Source: Gonatopus flavifemur (taxonomy: Eukaryota > Arthropoda > Insecta > Hymenoptera > Dryinidae). From it: a stretch of DNA of 64,000 nucleotides. Both the position numbers and the translations under genes were made by a program. Where the stretch lies: assembly GCA_018340375.1 (NCBI GenBank), contig JAFFJZ010000048.1, forward strand, positions 310,001 to 374,000. The letters are read 5' to 3'. Of the stretch, positions 1 through 11,200 are shown in pieces. The notes beneath the pieces are model-generated. The model did not search any database and was not told the DNA's origin. It was given only the letters and a program-made list of their open reading frames with translations. The stretch's first letter is position 1, and every line of letters starts with the position of its first letter.

Positions 1-112
1 ACCTCAGAGAGTTTCAAATCCACATATTTTTGTCGATTTTGCTTTTGCCAAAACAATGAAAAATCTTCTATAATACGAGAAATGGATTGCAATTTGAGAG
101 ACGCTGATAATT

Positions 113-391
113 GTGAAACATCAATTTCATCAGAAGTCCGTTCAAAAAACCGTGAATATATTGAAGTGGATCGATATACATGATCGGCAGATTGAATATG
201 GCAGCATTGTTGGTATTTTTGCGAATAACAGTGTTCCATTTTATTTTATTCAGGTCTTGATTTATCATGATGATGAAATTATTATCATTTCAAAGGAATT
301 GACTGAAATTCATTATGAACATCATTATAGGGCCTACAAAATAGATGATGAAAATTCTTTTAATTGGCGTAGCTGTTCTTGGACGACTTGA
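113..391 (+). pseudogene. Possible fragment of a transposon-type uncharacterised ORF
   Basis: A 92-residue open stretch reading IVGIFANNSVPFYFIQVL, IIIISKELTEIHYEHHYRAY. It loosely recalls the C-terminal part of long uncharacterised ORFs found in many copies in insect genomes, where a hydrophobic beta-rich stretch ends in an H.HAY-like motif. No start context, no introns and a stop at 389. It may be a chance ORF. Confidence 0.3.
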
Positions 392-1997
392 AAAATGCGG
401 TCGTTGGATATACTAATCGTTTGAATGACGGTTTCTATTATACATATACCTCATTTATGGTTATAAATTCATTTGATTGTATCATATTCGATAAGGGATT
501 GCTATTAACAGTTACTTCGGAATAAATGAACTGAATTATCTGATGTTGTGCACAATATTTATTTCCTACTATGTGAGTGTTACTTACAACCCCGAACAAA
601 AAACAAAATGAAGATAAATGTTCAATGCATTCCTAATCAACGTTTAACAAAGGACATCTGAACGTTTACAGAACCTTCATACAACGTATGGGAATGTTTC
701 TCAAACATTTTCACTGTAATTAAAAATTGTTTAATGAAATTAAGTAAGTATCATGAAAAATTTGAAAACTTGCAGCAAAAAACATATCTAATAAGCAGGA
801 GAAACTGAAAGAAAATAAGTGATATCCGTGATAATTCAGACATATTCAGAAAAGATTTTTCACCAGGATCACCGTCACTGAATAAATCATAGGTACATGG
901 AATACATTCCGAACAATCACAATAAAGATATTCTAAATATCCCTCATTTATCGAATATTCAAATTAATTCCACACACCGATTATAAATCATTGATTATGT
1001 ATAAAGTACTTCGATTCACTATGGTTGAGATGGAAACTTACGCTTTATTCAATATTGAAAATGAAGTTTAAATGAAACACTTGATCTCATTCTTGATCTT
1101 CTCAATTTCAAATGAAATCATTTCGCGCGCTCATACGTTCTGTATTATGCCACCATGAGGCGTTGTGGTTATTCCTCAAATTCGCAAGCATCAATCATTT
1201 ATATTCGATGGTATATAAAGCAGTTTGTTACTAATTGCCACATATTGTACTGTGTGTAAATGTATTAGAGTATGTAAGAGAATCGATATCTAGCGTTGGT
1301 ATTAAGAAAATGTATCCAATTCTGCGAACCCTCCATGTTTACTACATTATCATTATTCATTATAAATAATCATACGTGTAAAATTGTAATAGGTACAGTA
1401 TCAATATGAACTCTATGTATTTCAGCCACATGATGATCTTGAAGAACATGCATTGTTGAAAATCCAATCGTCAATCCAAGTCTCAAAATGCTGTCATCCA
1501 ATATTTCTTACAAAAACTCACATTGAACCATAATTTCTCTGTTCTCAAGATCCAAAAGTTACAACGTAGTATAGTAATGTCGGTAACTGTTATTCAATAA
1601 CAGATGAAGGTGGGATTGACGAGAAAATGGTGGTTCTCATATTAATATTTTGATAAATTCTTATATAATTCATTATTTACACATTTTACTATACTGAATT
1701 GTATATTCTTATACTTATGCGCTTTATCTCCACTTTCCTTCCGAGTATAGTAATTCCTTTCGAGAATTACAATAACTTTTCAATCAATTTTTCTCTGCGT
1801 GTATAGCGAATATCAAAAACTCTTCAAATACGTCAGTCTTAAAGGACATTTGGGGATTTCCAAAACCCATTCAAAATTCCTTAATGCTCCAGCCATCGAA
1901 TACCCAAAAACTCGAGTCGGGGTTGCTCCGCATTATTGAATTTTTCAATTTTAAATCTGAAGATTAGAACATTGTTCCTCGCGATTTGTGAAGTTTG
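392..1997. other. Non-coding stretch, no feature recognised
   Basis: AT-rich sequence without a supported gene. I looked for GR exon 5 or 6 on the minus strand (a match to TACGLF or to the last membrane segment) and found none. Confidence 0.5.
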
Positions 1998-2101
1998 ATA
2001 CCTCTTCGAGCACCAAATGGCGGGATCTATCGATCAATTCGATTGCTCCTAATCGAATGAGGATCATAGCGCCTAATGAAACGAACTTTGATGATCTTTA
2101 A
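1998..2101 (-). pseudogene. GR1 exon 4, second half
   Basis: Resumes the GR reading (LIRLGAIELID, LVLEE) after the insertion and keeps a donor-like GTATC at the position used by GR2 and GR3. Confidence 0.7.
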
Positions 2102-2104
2102 TTC

Positions 2105-2531
2105 CTTCTTCCCAGTCACGCTTATTCGCGTAAACGAATTACACGAACGAATTATCATAGACACGAATTCGATGATCGCGACGAATTTTCGATTAACGAT
2201 TTTATCGCGTACTACTGGGCATGAACTGGGCCCATAACCTATTGAGGTTAAAAATAAAGCTCAGTGGAATTCAGTACAGGGTGTTTATTATTAGATATAT
2301 TGTACATCGAGAAACGAGAAAGGAAGATGAGTGTTATGAAGAGATGAAGTCTTTGACTGCAGGTCACAACAGACGCACGGAATACAAGGGGTAGCAGTCG
2401 ACCTGTCAGTAACAAGCTACACAAGTTAACTAACTCAAACGGCGCGTTCGTGATGCGCACAGTCATTGTGAGGTACAGTACCGTACCTAAGACGTGCGCT
2501 CGAAGATTACAAAATAAGATGGACGAGCACA
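2105..2531 (-). mobile_element. Copia-type LTR with primer binding site, inserted in GR1
   Basis: Read on the minus strand, a 289-bp LTR-like segment (2531-2243) starts TGTGCTCGTCC, contains an AATAAACACC polyadenylation-like signal and ends CCTCA. It is followed by AGGTTATGGGCCCAG, which resembles the start of the internal region of Copia elements, where an initiator-tRNA-Met-derived primer binds. Only about 130 bp of possible internal sequence follows, with no gag-pol. This is therefore a 5' fragment or rearranged solo LTR. It splits exon 4 of the GR1 pseudogene. The Copia assignment rests on the GGGCCCAG block and is moderate. Confidence 0.55.
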
Positions 2532-2643
2532 CAATTATCTTCAATAGTACGAGAAGATAATCGATCATCAGAATCGCAGTCACTTGTTTCGAATCCGAAT
2601 TGATGGTCTGTATGGATATTTGACACAACTCCTGATGAATCTG
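2532..2643 (-). pseudogene. GR1 exon 4, first half
   Basis: Encodes [10 protein letters not shown] and SKQVTAILMIDYLLVLL. Similarity to GR2 and GR3 ends close to the start of the LTR-like insertion at 2531. Confidence 0.75.
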
Positions 2644-2710
2644 CCGTGGATAAAAATCAATTACGTTTTGTTCTATGATAAAATCTCTTCACAGACTTCT
2701 TCCCAATACT

Positions 2711-2873
2711 TGGTTATATGAACGAAATTCCTCGACACTCTCCCTCTTGGTATTTGATCACTGTGATTTTAGAATTTTTCAATCCAGTCCGCTTAGCGTC
2801 TATCATCGTGTTTCTTGGATGAACTTTGTTACTCTTCCATTCGTTGAAGATTTGAAATCGTATTCGAACACAT
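2711..2873 (-). pseudogene. GR1 exon 3, frameshifted
   Basis: Acceptor ATTTTCAG is kept. It encodes CVRIRFQIFNEW and GLKNSKITVIKY, then shifts frame. Length is 163 nt against 162 in both intact paralogues. Confidence 0.78.
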
Positions 2874-2998
2874 CTGAAAATATCGATTTTCAAATTTAAT
2901 ATGGAAATATGATTATATTTTATAAAGAATTTCTTATTAAATTTCGTAGCTAAAAGAAATCTTCCGTCATTTTTTGAATCCAAACGTAGCCTAATTAA

Positions 2999-3262
2999 CC
3001 CAGATAGCACACAAGGACCCTTGAAGAGCTCTTTTAGAATACAAAGAGTTCTCAAAGAGTTCCAAAAAGAAATCCATTCGTTAGACATTCGCGAGTTCTT
3101 TTAAAAAGTCTCGAAGCAAAGTCTCACCGAATTTTGAGAGAACTCGCAAATGTCTGATGGATCGAATTCTTTTCGAAACCCCTCAAGAACTCTTTGCATT
3201 CCAAAAGAGCTGTCCAAGAGTTCTTTTTTCAAAATTCATTTGGGATTCTTGTGTGGTAACTG
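2999..3262. mobile_element. MITE with CCCAGATAGCACACAAG tips
   Basis: The left end CCCAGATAGCACACAAGG is mirrored by CTTGTGTGGTAACTG at the right. The interior repeats AGAACTC and GAGTTCTT in both orientations. It has no coding capacity and sits just upstream of GR1 exon 3, where exon 2 would be expected. Confidence 0.6.
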
Positions 3263-4244
3263 AGAAGTCAGATCCTTCACAGTGATAGATTCTGATAATT
3301 CGTGGTTGAGGGAAGTGTTGGTTCATCTTCATCTGATTTTCTTCTTCCCTGCACTGAGAAGAATTTCTGTACTCAATGCAATGTAACTGAAACATCTTAA
3401 CTAAACATTCCTAATGAGAGCTACTGAAAATTCGGTTGATTCAACCAAAGGAGTATAGGTGATTCATCACTTGATTGTATCAATTACTCTCTTAGTTAAG
3501 TTAATCAAATTTCCAGTAGCTTTTACCAAGAATACCGGTTGAGGCGTTTTGGTTACAGTAACCTCAAAAATTTCTCTCAGTGTGTACAAAAATCATCTGA
3601 CTGCGGACTTATCCGACTGCAGGGGACAGACAGGATACTCACATGATGACTGATTACTATACTGTTAGAATCTGCACAGGCCTGGCAAATAGAACCGACT
3701 AGTCACGACTAGTCAAAATGTGCAGAATTCAGACCTTGGTACGACCAGTAGAATAGAGATCATTAAGGAGGGTTTAATGAGATCCAAACGGTGAGAAGCA
3801 ATCATATATGAATTTCTTGATATAATATATTCAATGATACAGAGACAGAATTCCACGTACAGAAAGTCTCAGCTTCTCAAAATGACCGTGTGTAGCGCTG
3901 CCACAAATTGACGTGGCTGTTTTTTCAATTTGAGAGGACAGACTCCCCAAGATAGAAAAACAGCGACTCCAAGCGTTTGAGTCTTCAGCTGTTGTAGCTG
4001 TCGTTCTCCTATTTTGGAGAGTCTGTCTACCCAGAGTGGGAGAATAGATACGCCATTTTGTTGTGCGCCGCACACGGTGACTTTGGAGAGCTAAGACTTC
4101 CAATTTTTATTCAGTGTATGGGAGGAGGGAGAAGAATAACATGTTGGATCAACATTGACCTCGATAAAGTAAATACTTCACCAATGATGAATGGAAATAC
4201 TGAAATTTACCTTGCAATTGATTTTTAAAGAAACTTCAATGGAT

Positions 4245-4366
4245 ATAACATCTCAAGCTTGTCTAAAAATGTCGCGTAAGACATCTTTCAGAGCATTGTC
4301 TAAAATATATCTATAGATATCAAAAAGATGTCTTGCGCGACACTTTTGACAAGTTTGAGATGTTAT
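4245..4366. mobile_element. Small hairpin MITE
   Basis: The arm starting ATAACATCTCAAGCTTGTC is the inverted partner of the arm ending GACAAGTTTGAGATGTTAT. Arms are about 45 bp around an AT-rich centre. No coding capacity. Confidence 0.6.
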
Positions 4367-4596
4367 GTTCACTGGAACGGAAAATTGGATTGAAATTCTT
4401 GGAGGAAAGACAGAGAACTTCGAACTTACTCTATATTCTTGAATGAAGTATAATACCTCAGCAAATTAAAAATTAGTTGATCCGTGAATATTACTTCTGG
4501 TAATTCTGAAAATGTACAACACAGTTATTAAAAACCATGTCTCCTGTTGTTCTATTCGAAATTTGTTGCTGCGAGGGTGATTTCACAATTGTTGAA

Positions 4597-5694
4597 TTTT
4601 CACTGCAAGAAGTTTCATCTCAGTTGGATCTATTTTATTGTTGATAACCGTAAAGATAGTTTCATTGGTTCGCCTGCCAGGTAAATTGAGGGCAAATGTC
4701 AAAACATTACTTATTTTCGTTTCGTTTTGTATAGACTGTTCAACGTAACCTTGTGCAACCCTGTCAGATTTCCAACCACCAAGATTTCAACCGAGTATAT
4801 TTCCTCCTTGATTAGCAAATATAGTCGCAGACGTTCGACGGAAGCAACGTCCTGTGTACAACTCGGGATTCTTCAAATTCAAAAATGAAGCAATCGATTT
4901 GGGGATTTTCGCAATGGTATGTTTACCTATTACTTGTTCAGTGCATTTTCCGTTTCTATGTTTCATGAACAAACGAGTGCTTCTACTATTTGGTGGACGA
5001 AGATCCACGTACTTTTTGACGATGTCCACATATTCTTCACTGATGACGAAACTGCGTTTGTTGTGAGTTTTTGTATCAGGTAAAGTGACAACAATGAGAT
5101 TTCCTTCTTCTCTGAAGTCTTGAGTTTTCATATTTGCTAATTCATGACTGCGACACGCTCCCAGTATTCCAATGACCAAAACAACCTGTTGATATTCCGA
5201 ATTAACTGGACATTCCATTTTTTTAAATCATGTATATCAAGTTCCATCAAGTTTTTACCTTTGTAGCAAGCCATCTGAACTGACCATCTGAAGCGGTGGA
5301 CAAAAACGAGATACCTCATTTTTACTCAATACTGCTGACTTTGTAGGTTCAAAACCAACTCCTTGTTTCTTCAAGTAAGCAATGAAGGATGCGTATTTCC
5401 CAATATCTTGTTTTTCCTGTATACGAGTACTGCTTTTGAGCATAGAAAGAATTGACCACAAAGTAGATGGAGCTTTCGTCTTATTAAGATGTTTAAAATA
5501 GGCCAACATAACCCTTTCTGAGCATGAGGTTGCTCGGTTGTCATTTTGCCATTTCTTAAGCAGCTCGTAAGTGGCTTTGTATTTTTTCGACGATTAAGTT
5601 GGTAATAAATTTTTAGAAGCTTCCTCTGCATCTTTTTGTAGATGAGGTGAAGTACACTGTATAAATTCTTCGTGGTTTTCATTTTCCATTGCAC
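4597..5694 (-). pseudogene. Crypton-like tyrosine recombinase, broken
   Basis: Reads on the minus strand through three frames. The N-terminal part has KATYELLKKW-like sequence, then MLAYFKHLNKTKAPSTLW, SFIAYLKKQGVGFEPTKSA and LSKNEVSRF. The recombinase core has GACRSHELANM (first catalytic Arg), YTGRCFRRTSATIFA (box II, with Arg where GHCFRRT-type proteins have His) and LGGWKSDRVAQGYVEQS with the candidate nucleophile Tyr. A TGA at 4785 separates box II from the Tyr region, and frameshifts lie near 5220-5250 and 5500. The order R..(H/R)xxR..W..Y and a length near 350 residues fit Crypton-type or related domesticated recombinases. No terminal repeats are expected for Cryptons and none are seen. 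Confidence 0.65.
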
Positions 5695-5699
5695 AAAAT

Positions 5700-6660
5700 T
5701 GTTTGTTATGCACGAATATTATGTGCACGTTTCAATATTATTTTAATGTTCACGAGGTTAGAAACGACGTGGTATACCAACGATACCGACGAACCATACT
5801 GTTCGATCTGCAAACATAGGGTACGTGTATCGCGCACGGTAGAAAAAGACAATTAATACTTCTTGGATACAGTTCGCATGCGCGCAGGATGGGAAAGTTC
5901 ACTTTTCCGTTGCGTCGCAGAACGCGGACAGGAAAGTACCCCCCTCCAATACAAATACGATCGCGTTCGAAAACCGACTACTTTGCGATCCCAAATCACT
6001 CACGGAAAGATATGGAAATCGTTCGACTTTGTATAAAATAATTTCATCCAACGAACTTTCCAGTGTATTTTCATATATTTTTCGAGTGAAGAAAAAAATT
6101 TTGTTCAGTGTGAAAAGATCATATATGTAAGAGTTATGTCCACATTCACAGAGCGCTTCGCAATTCAAGGCTCCTATCGGTGGAGAAGATACAGGTCGTA
6201 TTTATCATCTAAAACAGGAAGACTGAACGACATTTCAATTTTCATACATCATTCTTCTATGTGAACTAAGAAAACCCGGGAGGAATCATGGAATTCCAAA
6301 TTTACTCGGGGGTTGAAAAAAAATAGCTCTTTTTGGAGGAAGAATAATCACTCAAACTTGCTATAAAAATTGCTTGGACATAATTTTCCATAAACTTTTT
6401 AGGTTCAAATAGTAGAGGATACAAAATTGAAGATAACAAGCTTTGATCCATTCCAATCGGACGTCAAGTTTGTTTGCAATCACTCCCACCAGTTTAAAAT
6501 GATTGTAAATTGAAAACTGGAGGAAACACACTTTCCTTCATTATTTCTCATTGCGGAATATTTTTTTATCAACTTGGAACATACACGAATACACTCCAAG
6601 AAGTTCGTTTTATTCAATTATTTTTTTCGTATCTAAAAATATTCTCCAAAAAACACGCTT
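5700..6660. other. Spacer, no gene recognised
   Basis: Contains an 89-residue open frame on the minus strand (5899-6168) with no recognisable domain, probably chance. It lies between the Crypton remnant and the GR1 exon 1 fragment. Confidence 0.4.
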
Positions 6661-6667
6661 TTCCGAG

Positions 6668-6730
6668 AAACAAGTAGTTGAAGAAGAATAACAGAACCAT
6701 TGCTTTCATGAACTTTGTTTTTTTGATCAT
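6668..6730 (-). pseudogene. GR1 exon 1 fragment
   Basis: 21 codons matching the GR3 N-terminus nearly residue for residue. Similarity stops abruptly at 6668, suggesting a deletion or insertion breakpoint. Confidence 0.75.
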
Positions 6731-6828
6731 GGTAACATTGGATTGTTTTTCCTTGTTTTCCTTGAATCCACTTGCCGCAAATATGATGACTTCCCAACTA
6801 ACTGTGAGTTTTATTTAGCAAAAATGTA

Positions 6829-6856
6829 ATCGATCGCAGATCTCGCGTGACTCTGT
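6829..6856 (-). promoter_or_regulatory. Conserved upstream block, GR1 copy
   Basis: The plus strand reads ATCGATCGCAGATCTCGCG followed by TGACT, about 100 bp upstream of the GR1 ATG. Near-identical blocks lie upstream of GR2 and GR3. It is conserved beyond the coding start, so it is a candidate shared promoter element or 5' UTR segment. Confidence 0.45.
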
Positions 6857-6859
6857 TAT

Positions 6860-8124
6860 AAAATTACTTCCAAGCGTAATTGATGGCATTCGTTTCGATT
6901 ATCGTCTCAATTATTCAGTTTATCAAGTGTTTCATAGAGAGGGGAATAGTTCCAGGGAAATTAGAAGTGAAATTCGTTTGAATAAATTGCAGAATCTGTT
7001 TCTGAGATCTAGAATTCGTGAAAAGTTTATGATGTACATTACTCCTTACGGAAACTTGATACTCCAAATTTTTCATTTATATTTGTTGGAAATTGTTGGA
7101 AGATGATACGAAAGGATGATGACCGAATTAGTCAGATATCGGGGGCTAGGTATGCACGTGTACCGACTTAATGATATAAGCGTAATTAATTTTCATAATA
7201 CCACTGAGAAGATTTATTAATAACAACACAAATCAGAATCTAACTTCTCACGACGAAGGAAAAGCTTTGAAATATGTAATCCTTATAATTCCGTGCTAAT
7301 TCGCACCCAAATTACCGCGTGTGACCACCAAATTGTGCACGCACCCGTCACCATGGCCAGACACCATGGATGCTCAATACAGACTGAGGCTATTCCGCCT
7401 TGACGGTACCAACCTCATCAAAGACTATCAACACCATCAGTGTTGCCAACATTGAATTTTATATAAATGAATAAAAGCTTATATATATTCAATTAGGCAC
7501 ATCAAACAAGCACTGTGCAGTCTGTGCATCAATTATTGAGTTCATCACGGTCCTTGAGTTTCAACAGGATTAACCAATCACACATGGCTGTTGAATAGTA
7601 TGATGAATAAGAACAAGAAAAAATTCCAGAACTAAGAACCCTGAATTAGATTGAGAAAAAATTTCATGACTCCTCAATAGATTACTATGGAAAAAAAACA
7701 GTTAGATCAAAAGTGAACAAGACCGAACGGAAAGTTTGTTAATAGGAAGTAAAGAAATGAGAATTAAACCAGTAGCTCTGATATCGCAACCCACTGTGTT
7801 TCCCAAAATTTCAACACAGAAGTTCATCAATTTCGATCAAATTGAGTCGAGTTTTGTTGCATTCGTTGTTTGAAATATTCATTTATTAACCTTTGTTACA
7901 TAAAATGCTCATTTTCTCACAAACGCAATTCAATTCACATAAATTTCCCATTTTCGATTATCTGTTGTCTTGCAGCTTCATCACAGCTGAATTCAGTACC
8001 GCTTCTTCAATCTCCCCAGCTAATTCCGTGGATATCACTTCACGCTCTCACCCGACGATAGAAACAATGCATACCTCTGTTGCATCTTCTAACGTTGGCC
8101 TTGGTTTACAACACATGTATATGA
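6860..8124. other. GR1-GR2 spacer
   Basis: About 1.3 kb between the GR1 upstream region and the GR2 stop codon. No supported gene. Open frames on the plus strand at 7870-8138 overlap the end of GR2 in antisense and look like chance. Confidence 0.45.
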
Positions 8125-8271
8125 TCAATCATTCTTGAATTCGAAGCTCTGGTTTTTGAAGGCATGATTATTTTCATCGCTATCCACATCTACCATCAAA
8201 TTCTGGTACACCTTAGGGTCACGACTCAATTGTAGAACAATCACTAAATTGCTCGCCAACGATGCGAACAA
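8125..8271 (-). CDS. GR2 exon 6 (C-terminus)
   Basis: 48 codons plus TGA after the acceptor TCATTTCAG. Last membrane segment [16 protein letters not shown], then an acidic hydrophilic tail longer than that of GR3. Confidence 0.83.
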   Translation of the reverse strand: MFASLASNLVIVLQLSRDPKVYQNLMVDVDSDENNHAFKNQSFEFKND

Positions 8272-11200
8272 CTGAAATGAAAAATGATGTCACGGTTGAA
8301 TGAAACCCGCTCGTCCGTTTTCTCATTTTCCTAACCTTTCGAGGTAAGCTAACGTCCAACAAGAATAAGCCACAAGCTGTGAATCGGAGAGGATTCATTT
8401 GAATTTGCAGTAAGAATTGTTGAATTTCTTCTTTCAACTGTATTTCCGAAACGTCCATTAGAGTTTGTATAATCATTGAACTCTTTCGTGCCTGAAAATC
8501 AAAGGGAATATTTTAGAAACAGTACTCGAATGCGAACGAATCATTCCCTGCGGTAGAAATCATATGAGGCATTTCACTGGCCCATATCAGAGCCAGGAGC
8601 GAAGAAAGGCCCTAGAATAATTTCTACTAGGGCTGTTTAAACATTTTACCATAATGTCAGTCACCATTTACTCTACTTAGATTATCAAGTCTTGGAAGTA
8701 TCAGCATGGTGTGAAAAGCTATGTTTCATTGACATTGTTGTTCTTGAAGTTCGAATTGTTTATACAAACGAAACGAAAATTGAAACTCACAAAATCTGAC
8801 GAATCATTCTCATTCGTCTTCTCGAATAAATTTTTTGTAATTTTATGCAACTGCAAACATAGTTCGGAGAATGTATCGCAAAATTGTGGGTCCCCAAAAG
8901 CTGAATATTTCATTATTTGATTACTACGCTGTAAAAAATAATTATGGAATTTTCCCTTAAAGAATGGTGGTAGCAAAAATCCTCCATAGATGGGTAATTT
9001 TTCACCATAATTTGATGAACTTTCCCTTCATTTGTAGAGGATTCAACACCAGAAAAACAAAAAAATTCTCTCTAAATTTCTTGGAGTGAAATTCCACTCT
9101 TTAAGAGTGAACTATCACTCCATTAGCCAACCAGAAGTGAGCCTGTCCTATTGGAGTGAAACTTCACTGAGTGGAGAGTGAAGTTATTTTTCACTCTGGG
9201 AAGAGTGATTTCATCAACTCTGAATAAGACTGACGATATCCACCGCATATCTAAGAGTGAAAAGTCTCACTCCAAATGCGAGTGATTTTGTAATATGTCT
9301 TCTAGGTGAAATCTGTTACGGATTTTTATTACTTTTGTGAAGAGGATAAAAAAAAAGAATTTGTATGTATCTCACCACATTCTCAACTTTGCATGTTCCT
9401 GAATCACTTATTGCAGTGAGAGAAATTATGCACCACCTTTGAGGGAATCGAACCGCTAGAGAACCTACCTATATCCTGACGTGCATAACCCATGCCTAAC
9501 CTTTTGTTTTTTTTATTTTTTTTCTTTATAAATATATTCATTTTGTGAACATTTTACATTATAGTACAGTTTATTAACTGGATTATAAATATAATGAAAA
9601 ACCAGTGTTATTTCTTATTCTATACGGACTTCTGGCTGTAATAAGCATCTCCAAATCCATCAATCACATGTAGCTTTTTTTTGACAAAAATAATATGATT
9701 GTACCCAGTATTGATACACATGTATGTTATACTTTTATTTTTCTCATCTGAAATCGGAAAAAAGGCTCGTACAAGAGAAACCGATATTCATCTCTGTGTA
9801 TTTAGTCTAGGTTCCATAAATAATTATGGGGCTATGTACGAAACGGCGGACATTTTAACAGGAATACTTAATTGAATATCATTTTGTTCGGCCATTTGTC
9901 TTATTCGCCAGCTGGAAACTATCAGTCTTTGGATATTTTGTAGAACAGGATTCAATGAATCTATAACCTAACTACTAAGGTAAGTCACTGTGTTCCTTGG
10001 ATCACAATGTTTCAGTCATTTAATATTACTACAGTTCCATGGCACTACTTTAATTCCACATAATATGTATGTATGTATGTATGTATTTATTCATATTCTG
10101 TCGGCGCCCTTTTACATTGGCTTAAGGGCACCCCCCCCCCAACAATTTTCTCCCCTCTTCCATACATTCCCACAACTCCTACTTACATAAACAAAAACAG
10201 TTCAAAAACAAATCAGAAAGAGAAAGAAAAGAAACTAAGATCTCTAAAACATCTCAGAATCCAAATAAAAAAATACCAAACAAAACAACGAATACAGAGA
10301 AATCCTACCCATTTTCTGACTTCCATCTCTCCCTATGTCATTCTCGAATCAAAAATAGAAACAAAAATAGTGTCTTTTTTATTCCTCTCTGTATTTCACT
10401 GAAAAACTCCCCTGCCCTTCACTTGTCTCCCCTTCCCTCCTTCTCTCCTTCCTGTGCTTCTCTTCTTTCCCCTGCGTTGCCATCTCCTTTCTCCCCTCTC
10501 TCTCCTCTCGCCGCTGTCCTTTTTGTTCGCTGTCATATTTTCTATCCCAAATCACCTCTATCCTCTCATTTCTCCAACCTGATCCAGACGTCCCTTCCTT
10601 CCTTCCCTATCCTCCTTATCTCCTCTGCTCGAATCTCTAGCCCCATCTTCTCCTCCAGCACCTCCAGCAGTCCCGCATTATCCTTCAACGCTCTCATCCT
10701 CCATCCTCGTACAATGATGTTTCTTATTCTCCATATTTCATCTCTCTCTTTCCATTCTTCCATCCTCGTCCGCATCTTCTCCCCTTCTTCTCCCACTCCT
10801 CTTCCTCCTTCTCGCTTCCTCTGCTCTCTCTTCTTCTGTCATTCGGTCCCTGGCTCTTCTCCTCTCTCTCTCCGCGTTCCTTCCTGGCCGCCGCTCCCTC
10901 TCGTTCTCCGCTGTCTCCCTTATCCTCCACGCTTCCCTCCCTTATCGGCTCTCCGACCTCCTTTACCTCTCGCTTCTCTTCTCATCTACTCCTGCTTCTC
11001 CCCTCTTCCGGCACCTCTCCGATTAACCTTTATCTCCTCTTTTCTCCCCTGCCGGCTCCTCTCTTTTCTCCCTACAATCTTCCTTATCCTCCTTGCTCAC
11101 CTCCCTTATCAGCATTTCTTCTCCCTCCCTTGTCAGCTTTTTTCCTTCCTCCACCGTTGGCAGCACTTCCGCTTCCCTGTCTCCCTTCCACTCCTTCAAT

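Larger units (their letters stand above)
1998..6730 (-). pseudogene. Gustatory receptor GR1, broken remnant
   Basis: Third member of the array, clearly dead. Exon 1 survives as 21 codons (6730-6668, MIKKTKFMKAM to FFFNYLF), then sequence unrelated to GR2 or GR3. No exon 2 is seen. Exon 3 (2873-2711) starts CVRIRFQIFNEW but is 163 nt instead of 162, so it shifts frame within the block matching KYHEKVLKNF and runs to a stop. Exon 4 is split: the first half (2643 to about 2532) encodes IHQELCQIS and SKQVTAILMIDY; the second half (about 2101-1998) encodes ILIRLGAIELID and ends LEE before GTATC. A Copia-type LTR lies between them. The alternate exon 4 acceptor has changed from CAAGG to CACGG. Exons 5 and 6 are not found between 1 and 1998 and may be lost or lie outside the window. 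Confidence 0.8.

Noticed and set aside
2248..2628. 126-codon minus-strand ORF as a full receptor exon
   Set aside because: Only its first part matches the GR family. From 2531 down it reads through the LTR-like insertion.
2714..3088. Extended upstream coding beyond GR1 exon 3
   Set aside because: The frame upstream of 2873 crosses an ATTTTCAG acceptor, and GR2 and GR3 show that the exon starts there.
5899..6168. 89-codon minus-strand ORF as a Crypton second gene
   Set aside because: No recognisable motif and no link in frame or position to the recombinase.
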